From NCBI GenBank assembly GCA_035772405.1, contig JAYKKM010000192.1, positions 124,001 to 188,000 of the forward strand: a stretch of DNA of 64,000 nt, given 5' to 3'. The notes below the pieces were generated by a model. It searched no databases and was not told where the DNA came from. It was given only the letters and a program-made list of their open reading frames with translations. This DNA comes from Chrysogorgia sp. JL179-B06 (taxonomy: Eukaryota > Cnidaria > Anthozoa > Scleralcyonacea > Chrysogorgiidae). The position numbers and the translations under genes were made by a program. Positions 39,325-47,820 of the stretch are shown here, in pieces (the first letter of the stretch is position 1; each line of letters starts with the position of its first letter).

Positions 39325-39486
39325 TTAAACGTTAATTTTAAGAATATTTGAAAGTGTTCCCAACACTTGAGGAAGTAACATACCCATTGCCAATGCTCCA
39401 CCAAACCCTCCTTTTTGTATTTTTCTTCTACGTTTTCTTATTCCTCTTTTGTTTTTTCTTTTTTTTATGTATTTTTTATGCGTCAT
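39325..39486 (-). CDS. 53-residue basic core-like protein with IQKGGF motif
   Basis: It starts MTHKKYIKKRKN and has an RKRRRK cluster, then IQKGGFGGALAMGMLLPQVL and a short hydrophobic tail. It resembles adenoviral pX/mu precursors: a basic segment, a GG cleavage-type site ((I)xGG-F) and a hydrophobic end. It lies 10 bp upstream of the capsid start. The frame was checked by hand through the A/T-rich run. Confidence 0.55.
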   Translation of the reverse strand: MTHKKYIKKRKNKRGIRKRRRKIQKGGFGGALAMGMLLPQVLGTLSNILKINV

Positions 39487-39604
39487 TTATTTTATTTTTA
39501 AAAAACAACAATACCCACAACAACAATAAAAATAATAATAATATACACAACATTATGATTTTTTTATATAACTTTTTTTTTATTTATACTTTTTTTTACA
39601 CAGT

Positions 39605-39865
39605 CTATCTATTTTGTAAAAAACGTATTACATTTGGATCTATTTTTTTTCTCTTTTTTTTATTATCACTTGTATAATAAGTATCTAAATTTAAATTTGA
39701 GGGTAATCCCACACCCTCATTTAATAAAATTTCTTTCTTAGTTGGATTTTCTTTATTTTTTCTTTTCACAACAAAATATGATGAGGAATAATTTTTTCCA
39801 CGATTTCTACCGTTTAACAATTCAGTGTAATCTTCTACGGATAGTTCATTTATTTTTTCAGTCAT
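39605..39865 (-). CDS. Hypothetical charged protein, element B
   Basis: 86 residues from MTEKINELSVEDY; highly polar, ending KKIDPNVIRFLQNR. Its ATG overlaps the stop of the upstream 40-residue frame by 8 nt, so it is probably part of a translationally coupled string. No domain recognised. Confidence 0.45.
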   Translation of the reverse strand: MTEKINELSVEDYTELLNGRNRGKNYSSSYFVVKRKNKENPTKKEILLNEGVGLPSNLNLDTYYTSDNKKKRKKIDPNVIRFLQNR

Positions 39866-39980
39866 TATTTTTTTCTTCAAATAAATTTATATATATCTTA
39901 ATTTCTTCACCTTTTAACGGCACGTTATTCTCATAGTTAATAAAGAACTGTAGTGATTGTTTAGCCTCTTTATCACTCAT
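39858..39980 (-). CDS. 40-residue hypothetical protein, element B
   Basis: A short frame starting MSDKEAKQSLQF. Its start overlaps the stop of the upstream gene (39973-40167) and its stop overlaps the next ATG. That tight chaining is the main support. Function unknown. Confidence 0.35.
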   Translation of the reverse strand: MSDKEAKQSLQFFINYENNVPLKGEEIKIYINLFEEKNND

Positions 39981-40167
39981 AAATAAAAAATAGGGGAATT
40001 TTTTTTTCATCATTTAATGATGTATAAGGATTTTTTTCGTCAATATAAAATAATTCTTTTATAGTATATATAAAACGTTGTGTTGCATTGGAAATAATAG
40101 TAGATGAAGAAACTGAAATCGTTCCATTATTTATTTTTTTTGATTGTGTTATTGCACTGAAATCCAT
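39973..40167 (-). CDS. 64-residue hypothetical protein, element B
   Basis: MDFSAITQSKKINNGTISVS..., rich in Ser, Thr and Ile. It overlaps both neighbours by a few bases in the minus-strand gene string. No domain recognised. Confidence 0.4.
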   Translation of the reverse strand: MDFSAITQSKKINNGTISVSSSTIISNATQRFIYTIKELFYIDEKNPYTSLNDEKKIPLFFIYE

Positions 40168-40343
40168 TTTGTTTGCACACGTAATTCAAATGAATTTTTG
40201 ATATTTTTATATTCAATCGAATTTAAATTCCATAAAAATTTTTTCCCACTATTTACTAACACGTAAAGAGAAAAAGGATAAAATATTTTATATTCTTTAA
40301 TTATCATTTCCCCATTTTTTTCTTCAAGAACAATCAAAAGCAT
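40149..40343 (-). CDS. 64-residue hypothetical protein, element B
   Basis: From MLLIVLEEKNGEM; its ATG overlaps the stop of the interrupted virion gene in a TAATG junction (40341-40345). That coupling supports this start over the longer frame from 40364. Beta-rich; function unknown. Confidence 0.4.
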   Translation of the reverse strand: MLLIVLEEKNGEMIIKEYKIFYPFSLYVLVNSGKKFLWNLNSIEYKNIKNSFELRVQTKWISVQ

Positions 40344-40473
40344 TATGTTGAATGTATTAAACAATCAATACTAAGCGTTCCCGAATCAAAAGGAACTAAT
40401 TTTCCTGTAGTATCTTTAACTTTAATATGAATTTCTCTTATAATGTCTTTTTTTAATTTTCTCAATGATTTTG
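40343..40473 (-). pseudogene. 3' remnant of an element B virion-protein gene split by element A
   Basis: About 43 codons remain to the stop at 40343-40345. They continue in the same frame the gene that is interrupted at 59414 on the far side of element A, once one copy of the 6-bp duplication is discounted. The remnant has the VKDTTGKLVPFDSG-type C-terminus expected of this family (a 'v.d..G..v.F..G' end, as in the element A paralogues). Confidence 0.8.
40468..40473. other. 6-bp target-site duplication (left of right A copy)
   Basis: ATTTTG immediately precedes the AGTAGTATAGC terminus. The same hexamer follows the other terminus at 59414-59419. Six bases is the canonical Polinton duplication length. 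Confidence 0.9.
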
Positions 40474-40617
40474 AGTAGTATAGCAAGTAGGGCTGCGAGC
40501 TCAATCGACCTCAACTGTGAATATAAACACCAAAACATCACCAAATTTGACCATGTTTTGGTATTTATATTAACGATTAACATCGAATAAGCTCGCAGCC
40601 CCACCTGCTATACTACT
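40474..40617. repeat. Terminal imperfect palindrome, left end of right A copy
   Basis: 144 bp with AGTAGTATAGC at one edge and its complement at the other. The arms share GCTGCGAGCT and CACCAAAACAT-type blocks. Relative to the opposite end the centre has lost about 25 bp (the GTCGAGTCG..ACTTGG core). Confidence 0.8.
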
Positions 40618-40862
40618 ATGGCAATCGTTTGTCATATATTAAAAATAGTCGTTCCAACATTTTCACATTTTTGTTCAACAAACTACAACAGACGCGCTCT
40701 GCCGCTGTCTCAATTCACGCGCGAAAAAAAAGCCACTAGATTGTGATTCTAGTGATGATGTTTAGTAAATTTCAGCGAGAAAGCCAGTCTAGTGGTAGTG
40801 TTAAATAGATTTCGTATGCGAGAGTGCTCTACCTGCTATACGAATCAAGGTCACCTGTTGAT

Positions 40863-41025
40863 GTTGCTAACAACAACATTCCATTGCGAATAGCAACCAC
40901 AACTTTTTAAAAAAATGTTTTCACTTTTAAAAAATGTTTTCACTTTGAAAAAATATTTTCGTTTTAAAATATTTTTTTCAAAAAGTTGTGGTTGCTATTC
41001 GCAATGGAATGTTGTTGTTAGCAAC
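40863..41025. repeat. Long internal hairpin in left TIR
   Basis: Perfectly complementary arms of about 46 bp (GTTGCTAACAACAACATTCC... / its complement) flank an A/T-rich, partly repetitive loop (TGTTTTCACTTTT/AAAATATTTT runs). It is present in both TIRs of this copy and absent from the left A copy. Possibly a replication or packaging structure, or a small foldback element captured before TIR homogenisation. Confidence 0.85.
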
Positions 41026-41063
41026 ACACGTACAACACACCTGCTGTCGTGTAAGGTGTAGTA

Positions 41064-41294
41064 GTGATGGATAACGTAGCCAACGTTATGTTGTCAAAGG
41101 AGACACTGGAGGTTTTGTTATTAAAAGAGAAGAGAGTCAGAAGGGCTGCAGTGAATAAAAGAAGAAATCTGAAGAAAAGGATTAGCGAGCTTAACACGAA
41201 GTTGATGACAACAGAGGCGGAGATCGCTGACCATGAGAGAAGAATCGCAGTGTTTGAAGAAGGAGTGAGGAGTAACCCATCACCACCATGCTAA
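41064..41294 (+). CDS. Small coiled-coil protein frame within TIR
   Basis: 76 codons, lysine/arginine-rich with a heptad-like helix (TLEVLLLKEKRVRRAAVNK..., ISELNTKLMTTEAEIADHER). The other TIR keeps only its last ~60 bp, so the frame is not required in both ends. A TATA-like TATAAATA lies downstream, not upstream. It may be a real regulatory protein or a relic. Confidence 0.35.
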   Translation: MMDNVANVMLSKETLEVLLLKEKRVRRAAVNKRRNLKKRISELNTKLMTTEAEIADHERRIAVFEEGVRSNPSPPC

Positions 41295-41409
41295 GACTGT
41301 CTAACTTTGAGCGTACTCGTTAAATCGTACACTATAAATATCGTGAATAAAAAACTGTTGTGTGAATGGGCTCGCGCGGTTGTTATGAAACCACCTGCTA
41401 GCATGCAAA

Positions 41410-41919
41410 TTAGTCCACCCGCTCACTATTTTCAGTGTTTGTCGCACTTCTGAAATGGTGGTCGTACACGTATTTCGACGTTGTGATTCCTCCCGACAAC
41501 AAGCCCAAGAAAGGCACGTACGGTGTCACAATCGCGACAATGCTCTCGACGTCTTTTTTTAATAACGGGTCTTTTTGCAACTCATCATTTAGTTCGTCGG
41601 GGTTCTCAATAGCGTTCAACCCATCTAGTAAGCTAGCGAATTTGCTGATTAGCAAGTCGGTGAGAAAAGCGTTTGCGATTTCCATTCTCTTCAACTCATA
41701 TTGACGCCATATCTTGTCGATAACCTTTGCGGACGCTTTTTTAATGTACGCTTCAGATTGACTTACCACACCATCGCCAGACAGTCTAATAAGTTCGGCT
41801 CTCCTAACGTCAATGTTGTCTTCCACAGTCGAAGTGTCAGCGGTCTCCTCAACTAGTTCCTCAATCGTGGGGTTTTCTTCGCTTTTGCGTTTCACCATCA
41901 CGTTATTACTTATACCCAT
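41410..41919 (-). CDS. MG-starting virion-associated protein
   Basis: 169 residues. It starts MGISNNVMVKRKS (Gly2, Ser4: possible myristoylation). An acidic region is followed by a helical middle (AEL..., IDKIWRQYELKRMEIANAFL, ISKFASLLDGLNAIENPDEL) and a hydrophobic C-terminal segment (VAIVTPYVPFLGLLSGGITTSKYVYDHH). The 'PY.P..GL..GGI...K' block characterises a small protein found next to the packaging ATPase in many animal Polintons. The 3' half lies inside the TIR, so its C-terminal part is duplicated at 58361-58607. Confidence 0.6.
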   Translation of the reverse strand: MGISNNVMVKRKSEENPTIEELVEETADTSTVEDNIDVRRAELIRLSGDGVVSQSEAYIKKASAKVIDKIWRQYELKRMEIANAFLTDLLISKFASLLDGLNAIENPDELNDELQKDPLLKKDVESIVAIVTPYVPFLGLLSGGITTSKYVYDHHFRSATNTENSERVD

Positions 41920-41922
41920 ATT

Positions 41923-42522
41923 TTATTGCGGAATAACAACTTCGTGACTGTATGGATAGCGCAGTGAGATTTCAAGTCTAGCGTACTTATTATTTTTTAA
42001 TGCGGTCACAATCGCCGACGATTTTTCTCTGCTAATGTTTCCAAGGTAATCGTCGATAACGACCTTCATATCACTCCTACTTGGGCAGTAGAAGCAAACG
42101 AGCTTACTAATATTTTCTCTGTACGGTTTTGCGATCGACGTCAGTTGTTGTGTGATGACAATTACGCTCAACATAAAATGTCGCGCACTAAAAGCCAAGT
42201 TGACCAATTGACTAGTCCTATTCTTGACGTCCTGCCCACTTGCACAGTCGTCCAACACAATCAGAGTGTTAGTGCCTTTAAAAACATTTGTTACACACTT
42301 GAGAACAGCGTCGACACTGTCTTGCGCGCAGTCTATCGCTAACACGTCGGGGTCGCGCACATATTTCCAATCTTGGTACGCTTTGTTCCACTCGAAAGTA
42401 GGACAAATCAACACAATGTAGTCAAATTTACTAAAGTACTCGGATTCCAATGTTTCCAGCAAATAATGCGTCTTACCACAAGCTGTCATACCAACAATTA
42501 GCATATTAAACGGAGTCTCCAT
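41923..42522 (-). CDS. A32/FtsK-type packaging ATPase (right A copy)
   Basis: 199 residues, nearly identical to the 23826 gene. Walker A GMTACGKT and Walker B TLIVLDDC are intact. It lies 3 bp before the MG-starting gene and 15 bp after the capsid gene. Confidence 0.88.
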   Translation of the reverse strand: METPFNMLIVGMTACGKTHYLLETLESEYFSKFDYIVLICPTFEWNKAYQDWKYVRDPDVLAIDCAQDSVDAVLKCVTNVFKGTNTLIVLDDCASGQDVKNRTSQLVNLAFSARHFMLSVIVITQQLTSIAKPYRENISKLVCFYCPSRSDMKVVIDDYLGNISREKSSAIVTALKNNKYARLEISLRYPYSHEVVIPQ

Positions 42523-42537
42523 TAACTCACGTTTGAT

Positions 42538-43776
42538 TTAATACTGGATTGACTGCAACCCATTGTTCATGAAGTTGACCAACCCATCACTCATCACAAA
42601 CACCCTACACATGACATTTGCAGTCGTCGCTTTCTTAGTGATTTCAAGAAGCACGCCGGATTGTGTGTTTACAATGTTCTTGCCAGTGGCGACATTGCGA
42701 TTATCTTGAACACTCCTCAAGTCGATGACTAACGCAAAGCCATCTTTATAGAACTTCTGTATGGTCATGAACTGAGCGTGTTCTTCACCCAACCCAAACA
42801 GTCGCTTCGCTTCTGCGTAGAACTTCGACTTTGGAATACCCTGTGAGTGCACGCTATTTGGCACGCCTTCGATTGTGACTCTAACACTCTCGATATTTGG
42901 ATAAAGAAACTCCTCACTGTCTGCTCGCACCTTATTCGTGAATAGCAACACGATTGCCTTCATGCTTTTTCTTGGCAGATTGACGTTTTCATTCACAATG
43001 GTCGCACCTTTATCCCATTCGGTGGTTTTCATCAATGTAACATGCTCATATGACAAACTACGACCACTTGCATAGCCCGACGCTATTTCGTCAGCGAGCT
43101 CCTGGTTATCAATCGTCTCATACTCAAGCTCGAGGTTCTCCAGAGTGTATCCGCCCACAGCGCTACCGGATTGCGCCACCATGATGTCTGCGGCCTTCGG
43201 AAGTGTGATCACATACTGCAAGTTGTTGTTCATGCTAAAAGGAGCGTACAATCCATGGTCATTCATGATTTTACCAAGCTTAATCCGCTGCTTCGTCCCA
43301 ATCACACCAAACATTAACGCGTCACTAACTTTAGCAACGTTCCCACTCGTCGCACCACTGTCATCCTTAGAAATTAGCTTTCTCAAGTTCTCACCACCAA
43401 TACCATAGTCAATCATTTGGTCTCGCGCAGTAACACTTTCCCAAAGGTCGTGATAGACACCAGTGTAATTTTCCCCATTGTTGTCATACACAGTTTCCCC
43501 AGCTAGTCTCACAACAAGTTTCTCAACCAACAACTTACTAACGTTATTCAAGAACCAGCTTTTAGCGTTCGCGTTCTTAAAGTCGAACACTAGACCCAAC
43601 GATCCAGGCACCAAACAGCTACTAACCTTGAGCTTCGGTATATCAATGTAAAGTTCCTCACCAGGACTGACTTTATTGGGGTTCAACGTGATTACGTGTT
43701 GCGTTCTCACCCCTTTTATGACACCCATGGTCGCTCGTCTAAAACCAGGGCTCAACTCTGCTGACGTGGCGTTCAT
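42538..43776 (-). CDS. mcp: Major capsid protein (right A copy)
   Basis: 412 residues with no length change relative to the left copy and about 17 substitutions, mostly conservative. The conservation while the polymerase is broken suggests the two copies parted recently or under selection on the capsid. Family blocks are as described for 22572. Confidence 0.75.
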   Translation of the reverse strand: MNATSAELSPGFRRATMGVIKGVRTQHVITLNPNKVSPGEELYIDIPKLKVSSCLVPGSLGLVFDFKNANAKSWFLNNVSKLLVEKLVVRLAGETVYDNNGENYTGVYHDLWESVTARDQMIDYGIGGENLRKLISKDDSGATSGNVAKVSDALMFGVIGTKQRIKLGKIMNDHGLYAPFSMNNNLQYVITLPKAADIMVAQSGSAVGGYTLENLELEYETIDNQELADEIASGYASGRSLSYEHVTLMKTTEWDKGATIVNENVNLPRKSMKAIVLLFTNKVRADSEEFLYPNIESVRVTIEGVPNSVHSQGIPKSKFYAEAKRLFGLGEEHAQFMTIQKFYKDGFALVIDLRSVQDNRNVATGKNIVNTQSGVLLEITKKATTANVMCRVFVMSDGLVNFMNNGLQSIQY

Positions 43777-43798
43777 ATACTTTACATATGTTTTATCG

Positions 43799-45244
43799 CT
43801 ACCGTTTTAGCTTGTAATAATCATAAGCAAACCACGCAAGTACCACCGCGAGTACCCACAGATTTTGAGCCAACCAAGCGAGACCCTTTGCACCCAACGT
43901 CAACGCATTATAAACTAAATTAGCCAGCCCAACAGCCCATGGACCCATCTTCGTGATTGCGTTCTTAACAGCCTGCGCGAACGACTTTGTGGCCACAGCG
44001 CCTCTCATAACAGCGGATCTCCCAGCGATAATAATAGTTGTTATAATCCCAGCCACTGAGATTGATACAGCGCTCAACCCAACCATATTTTCTTTAGCCC
44101 ATTCCTTGAATCTCTGAAATCTGTCAATGTCGATCTCTTGTCGCTCTCTAACCTCTTCTATTTGCCGCTGTTCAATAACTCTGTCTCTAGCCTTTATAAG
44201 TCCAATCATTCTCTCATCTAGACCAGTACGCTCTTTTTTCTCCGCAGCTGTGAGGCCTTCTCTGTTGAGCTCCGCCAATCTCCCACTCGTTTCATTTATC
44301 GCCTTTTGAAAATAGTCTGCTTGTATTTGCAACGCACCAGTGTCACCTATTCTTGACTCACGCAACACACCATCACTTGGATTAACCACACCACTCAGCT
44401 CACGGTTCTCGTTTGGTGTTAGCCCAGGTATGTCGACATAGCCCACTTTTGTCTCAATTACTGGGAAGCTATCTGGGACTACTTCTGTTGTGACAGCTGT
44501 TGTCTCTGTGTTCTCAGGGATTTGACTAACTAACTGTTTGAACTGCTCAATCGCGTTTTTACTACTCGCATCTTTACTGTAGATCAAGCCGTTTTTCCCA
44601 GGTATTAGAATTCGTTTGGGTTTTCCATATTTACCATCTTTGTTTATCGGTTTGAAAAGAATAGACCCTGAGTCCGTCACATATGATCTGTTGGCTATTT
44701 TCCTTGACGCGTCGTCACGACCGAGTCTTTTTTTTTTATACAACTTACGTATTTTCTTATCTATTAGCTTGATCCTTTCTACTTCGTTTTTTACTCGATT
44801 TTTTTCTAACTCTTTGTTGAATGCATTTAGCTCACCAAGTCTTCTCTCAAGATCGTCCGACTTTACAAAAGATAGATCGAAACTTGCATCACCAACGTCA
44901 CCGTACAACTCCTGTTCAACAAACTCTACCGCTGGGGCTTCTGTGTTGGTCCCCCTTATTGTCACCGTTTTACCATCGTCGGTGTCGGTGAACGGCGCCT
45001 CTTTTTCTCGAACCCCTCTTCTATCCTGTTCATACTGCAATTTATTCACTCTCTCATACAATTTGTCATGCTTGATACGCACGATGTCTGGCATGTCGTC
45101 GCCATCAGCGTACTCATCGTCAATTAAATGATAATCTTGAGAGAGTTTTTCGAGTTCGTCGTTTATTTGATCATCGGTGTACCTATCAAGTCTATCGAAG
45201 TCCTCCATCTCAATCTCGTCAAAACCTTCCCCACCTTCAGCCAT
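43799..45244 (-). CDS. Large acidic/coiled-coil membrane protein (right A copy)
   Basis: 481 residues against 476 in the left copy. The C-terminal hydrophobic block (GLSAVSISVAGIITTIIIAG ... NLWVLAVVLAWFAYDYY) is almost unchanged. The N-terminal 200 residues carry several indels and many substitutions. This suggests relaxed or diversifying evolution of the soluble part and constraint on the membrane part. Confidence 0.6.
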   Translation of the reverse strand: MAEGGEGFDEIEMEDFDRLDRYTDDQINDELEKLSQDYHLIDDEYADGDDMPDIVRIKHDKLYERVNKLQYEQDRRGVREKEAPFTDTDDGKTVTIRGTNTEAPAVEFVEQELYGDVGDASFDLSFVKSDDLERRLGELNAFNKELEKNRVKNEVERIKLIDKKIRKLYKKKRLGRDDASRKIANRSYVTDSGSILFKPINKDGKYGKPKRILIPGKNGLIYSKDASSKNAIEQFKQLVSQIPENTETTAVTTEVVPDSFPVIETKVGYVDIPGLTPNENRELSGVVNPSDGVLRESRIGDTGALQIQADYFQKAINETSGRLAELNREGLTAAEKKERTGLDERMIGLIKARDRVIEQRQIEEVRERQEIDIDRFQRFKEWAKENMVGLSAVSISVAGIITTIIIAGRSAVMRGAVATKSFAQAVKNAITKMGPWAVGLANLVYNALTLGAKGLAWLAQNLWVLAVVLAWFAYDYYKLKR

Positions 45245-45250
45245 ATTACA

Positions 45251-46354
45251 TTAGCTCACATTTTGAACATCGCTTTCTGACACCCACGAATTATGTTTGC
45301 TCTCATAACCTAACCATTTGACCAGCGCCATCTTCTCCCCTCTGACTTTCTTTCTTTTCAACACCTTTTCAACTCTGTACACGTCACCACCATGTTTCTT
45401 ATTGACCAGCGATAATTCCTGTTCGTAAAATTTACCAATAATCTGTTCACCGGTGTGGTCCTCAATTTCGTACACATTAGGATCACCACGAATAACCTTT
45501 ACCACTTTAAACAGCTCTTCAGTGAAGTTGGCTTCATAACCCTTTGTGAACACACTCTTGTATTTACTAATTCTCGCTGACTCACCAACTCTAAACTTTG
45601 GTAATGGGTTGTCTGCAAATTGGTGACCAAACAAAGTGGTCCACACTTCACCCTCGTTTGACTTATCGACATCCTTTGGCTTCATCATAATGCTTCGATT
45701 CACATTGCTATTGTAATTGTCCACAAACTCACTCAAAACGTCAATCCATTTGTACGTTCCATGAGCGTAAAAGTACTTCCACATAATGCTCTTGAGACTT
45801 CTGTTAAAACGCTCAACAACAGCAGCCTTTTTATCACTCTTAGTGCTGAAATATTCAACACCATGTTCTTTCAGTAAACTTTTCACGCCAACATTGTAGA
45901 ACTCAAGTCCATCGTCAAATTGTGCTAACTTAGGCGTGGTTCCAAACCGATCTTTAAAGTCAACCAACAATTTTTCAACAGCCTTAGTCATGTTCTTAGT
46001 GTCTTTTCTATGAACTGCAATTCCAAAAGCATATCTACTCAATATTTCAATGCCTGTCAATATCCAATAATAACCTCCATTCTGTTTTGAGTACTTACTC
46101 ATGTCCACTAAGTCCATTTGGAGCTCTTCACCAAGAAACCCAACAAAAGTCGCGCGGAATTTATGTCTTCTCACAATAGGTTTGTACCTAGTGTAAGTGT
46201 CCTGCGCTGTCAACCATTCTTTCACTGTTTTTCTAGTTACTTTCAATCCGTCTCCCAATGCACTTTGATACAGCCTCTCTACACCACTGTACCCTGTCTT
46301 AGGATTATAATAAATGTCTCGCAACCCTTGTTCTGTCTCCACACCAAGTTCCAT
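45251..46354 (-). CDS. int: Chromodomain integrase (right A copy)
   Basis: 367 residues from the ATG at MELGVE; a GTG nine bases upstream overlaps the preceding gene. The DDE residues (LQMDLVDMS, AQFDDGLEF, AAVVERFNRS) and the C-terminal chromodomain (YRVEKVLKRKKV...ALVKWLGYESKHNSW) are intact. A KS pair is missing before DKKAAVVE relative to the left copy. Confidence 0.92.
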   Translation of the reverse strand: MELGVETEQGLRDIYYNPKTGYSGVERLYQSALGDGLKVTRKTVKEWLTAQDTYTRYKPIVRRHKFRATFVGFLGEELQMDLVDMSKYSKQNGGYYWILTGIEILSRYAFGIAVHRKDTKNMTKAVEKLLVDFKDRFGTTPKLAQFDDGLEFYNVGVKSLLKEHGVEYFSTKSDKKAAVVERFNRSLKSIMWKYFYAHGTYKWIDVLSEFVDNYNSNVNRSIMMKPKDVDKSNEGEVWTTLFGHQFADNPLPKFRVGESARISKYKSVFTKGYEANFTEELFKVVKVIRGDPNVYEIEDHTGEQIIGKFYEQELSLVNKKHGGDVYRVEKVLKRKKVRGEKMALVKWLGYESKHNSWVSESDVQNVS

Positions 46355-46359
46355 ATAAC

Positions 46360-47151
46360 TCACACAATATACAGTTCCAATAGCACCGCGCCAACGTCAG
46401 CGTCACCATTGTCTGGTTTGACACGAAACGTCATGCTTGGGTAAGTACTTTTTTTAATTCTCACCTTGGACTCAACATATGCATAACGTTGTATCCCTCC
46501 ATCAAGAGACTGCTCGGTGGGTATTGGTAGTGTTGTGATCACATTGCTTCGCTTCCCGTCAGTGCCCACGTTGCTTCCGGTTTCAACAGCGTCGCATGAA
46601 ACTTCTATGTACTTCATACCCCCTCTCATATCAACCTTGCCTGGACTGTCGTGCCACTTAGCATCTAATAAAATTCCTGCATCCTTCGCGAAACCAAGCA
46701 AAAGCCCAACGCCACCCAGCCTAAGTTCTATTACGCTGGAGGGTCTAGACCTAATACGCTGAGCTTTGGCCCTACTTTTACCTGTGGCTATCAGTTTCTC
46801 CACCACGAAGTCTACATTAACCTCCCTGAGCGCGTGTCGTAGAGCTCTAACCAACGCGTCGAAGTCGTAGCGACCCCCACCCAATCGAGGTGTTGAGAAA
46901 ACCGACGTTGGCCTTCCTAATCCAGCGTGAAAGAATCGAATGTCATCACTACCAGTCACATTGTTGTAGTTCCAAAACACAGTGGCTGTCTTAACTATAA
47001 TGTGTGGGTTATCGTGTGTGGCTACCACACTATGGTCAAAAGTTACGACTTTCTCCACACCTTCAATAAGCACCGTCAACTTTTGATGGTTGTTGTGTGT
47101 ACGTCGCTTTTCAGTGTAGCCACCAGAGTCGAACCCATAGTTTAGACTCAT
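46360..47151 (-). CDS. Putative minor virion protein 2 (right A copy)
   Basis: 263 residues starting MSLNYGFDS. It keeps HIIVKTATVFWNYNNV, GLLLGFAKDAG, GMKYIEVSCDAVE and VRIKKSTYPSMTF. It is noticeably more diverged from the left copy than capsid or ATPase, mostly in residues 70-140. Confidence 0.55.
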   Translation of the reverse strand: MSLNYGFDSGGYTEKRRTHNNHQKLTVLIEGVEKVVTFDHSVVATHDNPHIIVKTATVFWNYNNVTGSDDIRFFHAGLGRPTSVFSTPRLGGGRYDFDALVRALRHALREVNVDFVVEKLIATGKSRAKAQRIRSRPSSVIELRLGGVGLLLGFAKDAGILLDAKWHDSPGKVDMRGGMKYIEVSCDAVETGSNVGTDGKRSNVITTLPIPTEQSLDGGIQRYAYVESKVRIKKSTYPSMTFRVKPDNGDADVGAVLLELYIV

Positions 47152-47170
47152 TACTTTAGCGCACGTTTAG

Positions 47171-47806
47171 CTACTCTAGCGTTGCATACAAATCCAACAA
47201 TATGTCACCAACGTTGACACCACTACCATCTTGGTCAGTCACGCTAAAAACTAGCTGTGTAAAAGCGCCTTTGTTTATCGACACCTTCGACTCAATGTTG
47301 GAAAATTGTTGAACAGAGCTCTTCAGTGGTTGGGTGGTGGTCAATGGTAGCTCAACGATAACCTCGCTTTTGCTACCACTAACAATGTTCTCAGGTCTGT
47401 TCACAATGCTACAACCCACTTGTATGTACTTCAACCCTTTGTTAACATCCACAACATTAGGGCTGACCAAACCACTACTACTTATCGTTGTGTTATCGTT
47501 GAACCCTAAGAGTTGGTCAGTTCTTATCGCACACTTTGAATTGTGTTTGTTGGCTACTAGCTCGATAGCCCCTAATCCTCTCAATTCGTCGGCAATCATT
47601 TTAAAAGTGTGGTACCCAGACTCAAAAACGTGTTTGTTGCTGTTGTAGCTTATTTCATCGTTCACACCAGTCTCCACGTTGACATAGTCCCAAAAGATGG
47701 TCGCTTTTTTCACTAGTAAGTGAGGATCTGAGCCAAACGTTAAAAGTGCCTCTGGTAGATCCACAGTTTCCGTTGGACCTCTAATCAACACTACAACCCT
47801 GACCAT
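47171..47806 (-). CDS. Putative minor virion protein 1 (right A copy)
   Basis: 211 residues from MVRVVVLIRG. The start is set by the left copy; an in-frame ATG 30 nt upstream is unlikely to be used. A 9-residue deletion removes the segment before LLGFNDNT. The rest is almost identical to the 18521 gene. Confidence 0.55.
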   Translation of the reverse strand: MVRVVVLIRGPTETVDLPEALLTFGSDPHLLVKKATIFWDYVNVETGVNDEISYNSNKHVFESGYHTFKMIADELRGLGAIELVANKHNSKCAIRTDQLLGFNDNTTISSSGLVSPNVVDVNKGLKYIQVGCSIVNRPENIVSGSKSEVIVELPLTTTQPLKSSVQQFSNIESKVSINKGAFTQLVFSVTDQDGSGVNVGDILLDLYATLE

Positions 47807-47820
47807 ATATAATGTAGCAC

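Larger units (their letters stand above)
25740..40473. mobile_element. Element B, first part: AT-rich Polinton
   Basis: The composition changes sharply to AT-rich at the element A boundary. The block carries a full second set of Polinton genes (polymerase B, ATPase, protease, capsid) that are not close to those of element A. It resumes at 59414 after the right A copy. The B terminus on this side was removed when A inserted and rearranged, so the true end of B is not visible here. Confidence 0.8.
40474..41682. repeat. Left terminal inverted repeat of the right A copy
   Basis: It pairs with 58359-59413 inverted. It holds the terminal palindrome, one ~53-bp-type unit, a long internal hairpin, the small coiled-coil frame at 41064, a TATAAATA box (about 41333) and the 3' half of the MG-starting gene at 41410. 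The right TIR lacks about 160 bp of the coiled-coil frame. Confidence 0.85.

Noticed and set aside
41064..41294. Coiled-coil TIR frame as an essential gene
   Set aside because: Most of it is deleted in the opposite TIR and it is absent from the left copy end, so it was kept only as a low-confidence frame.
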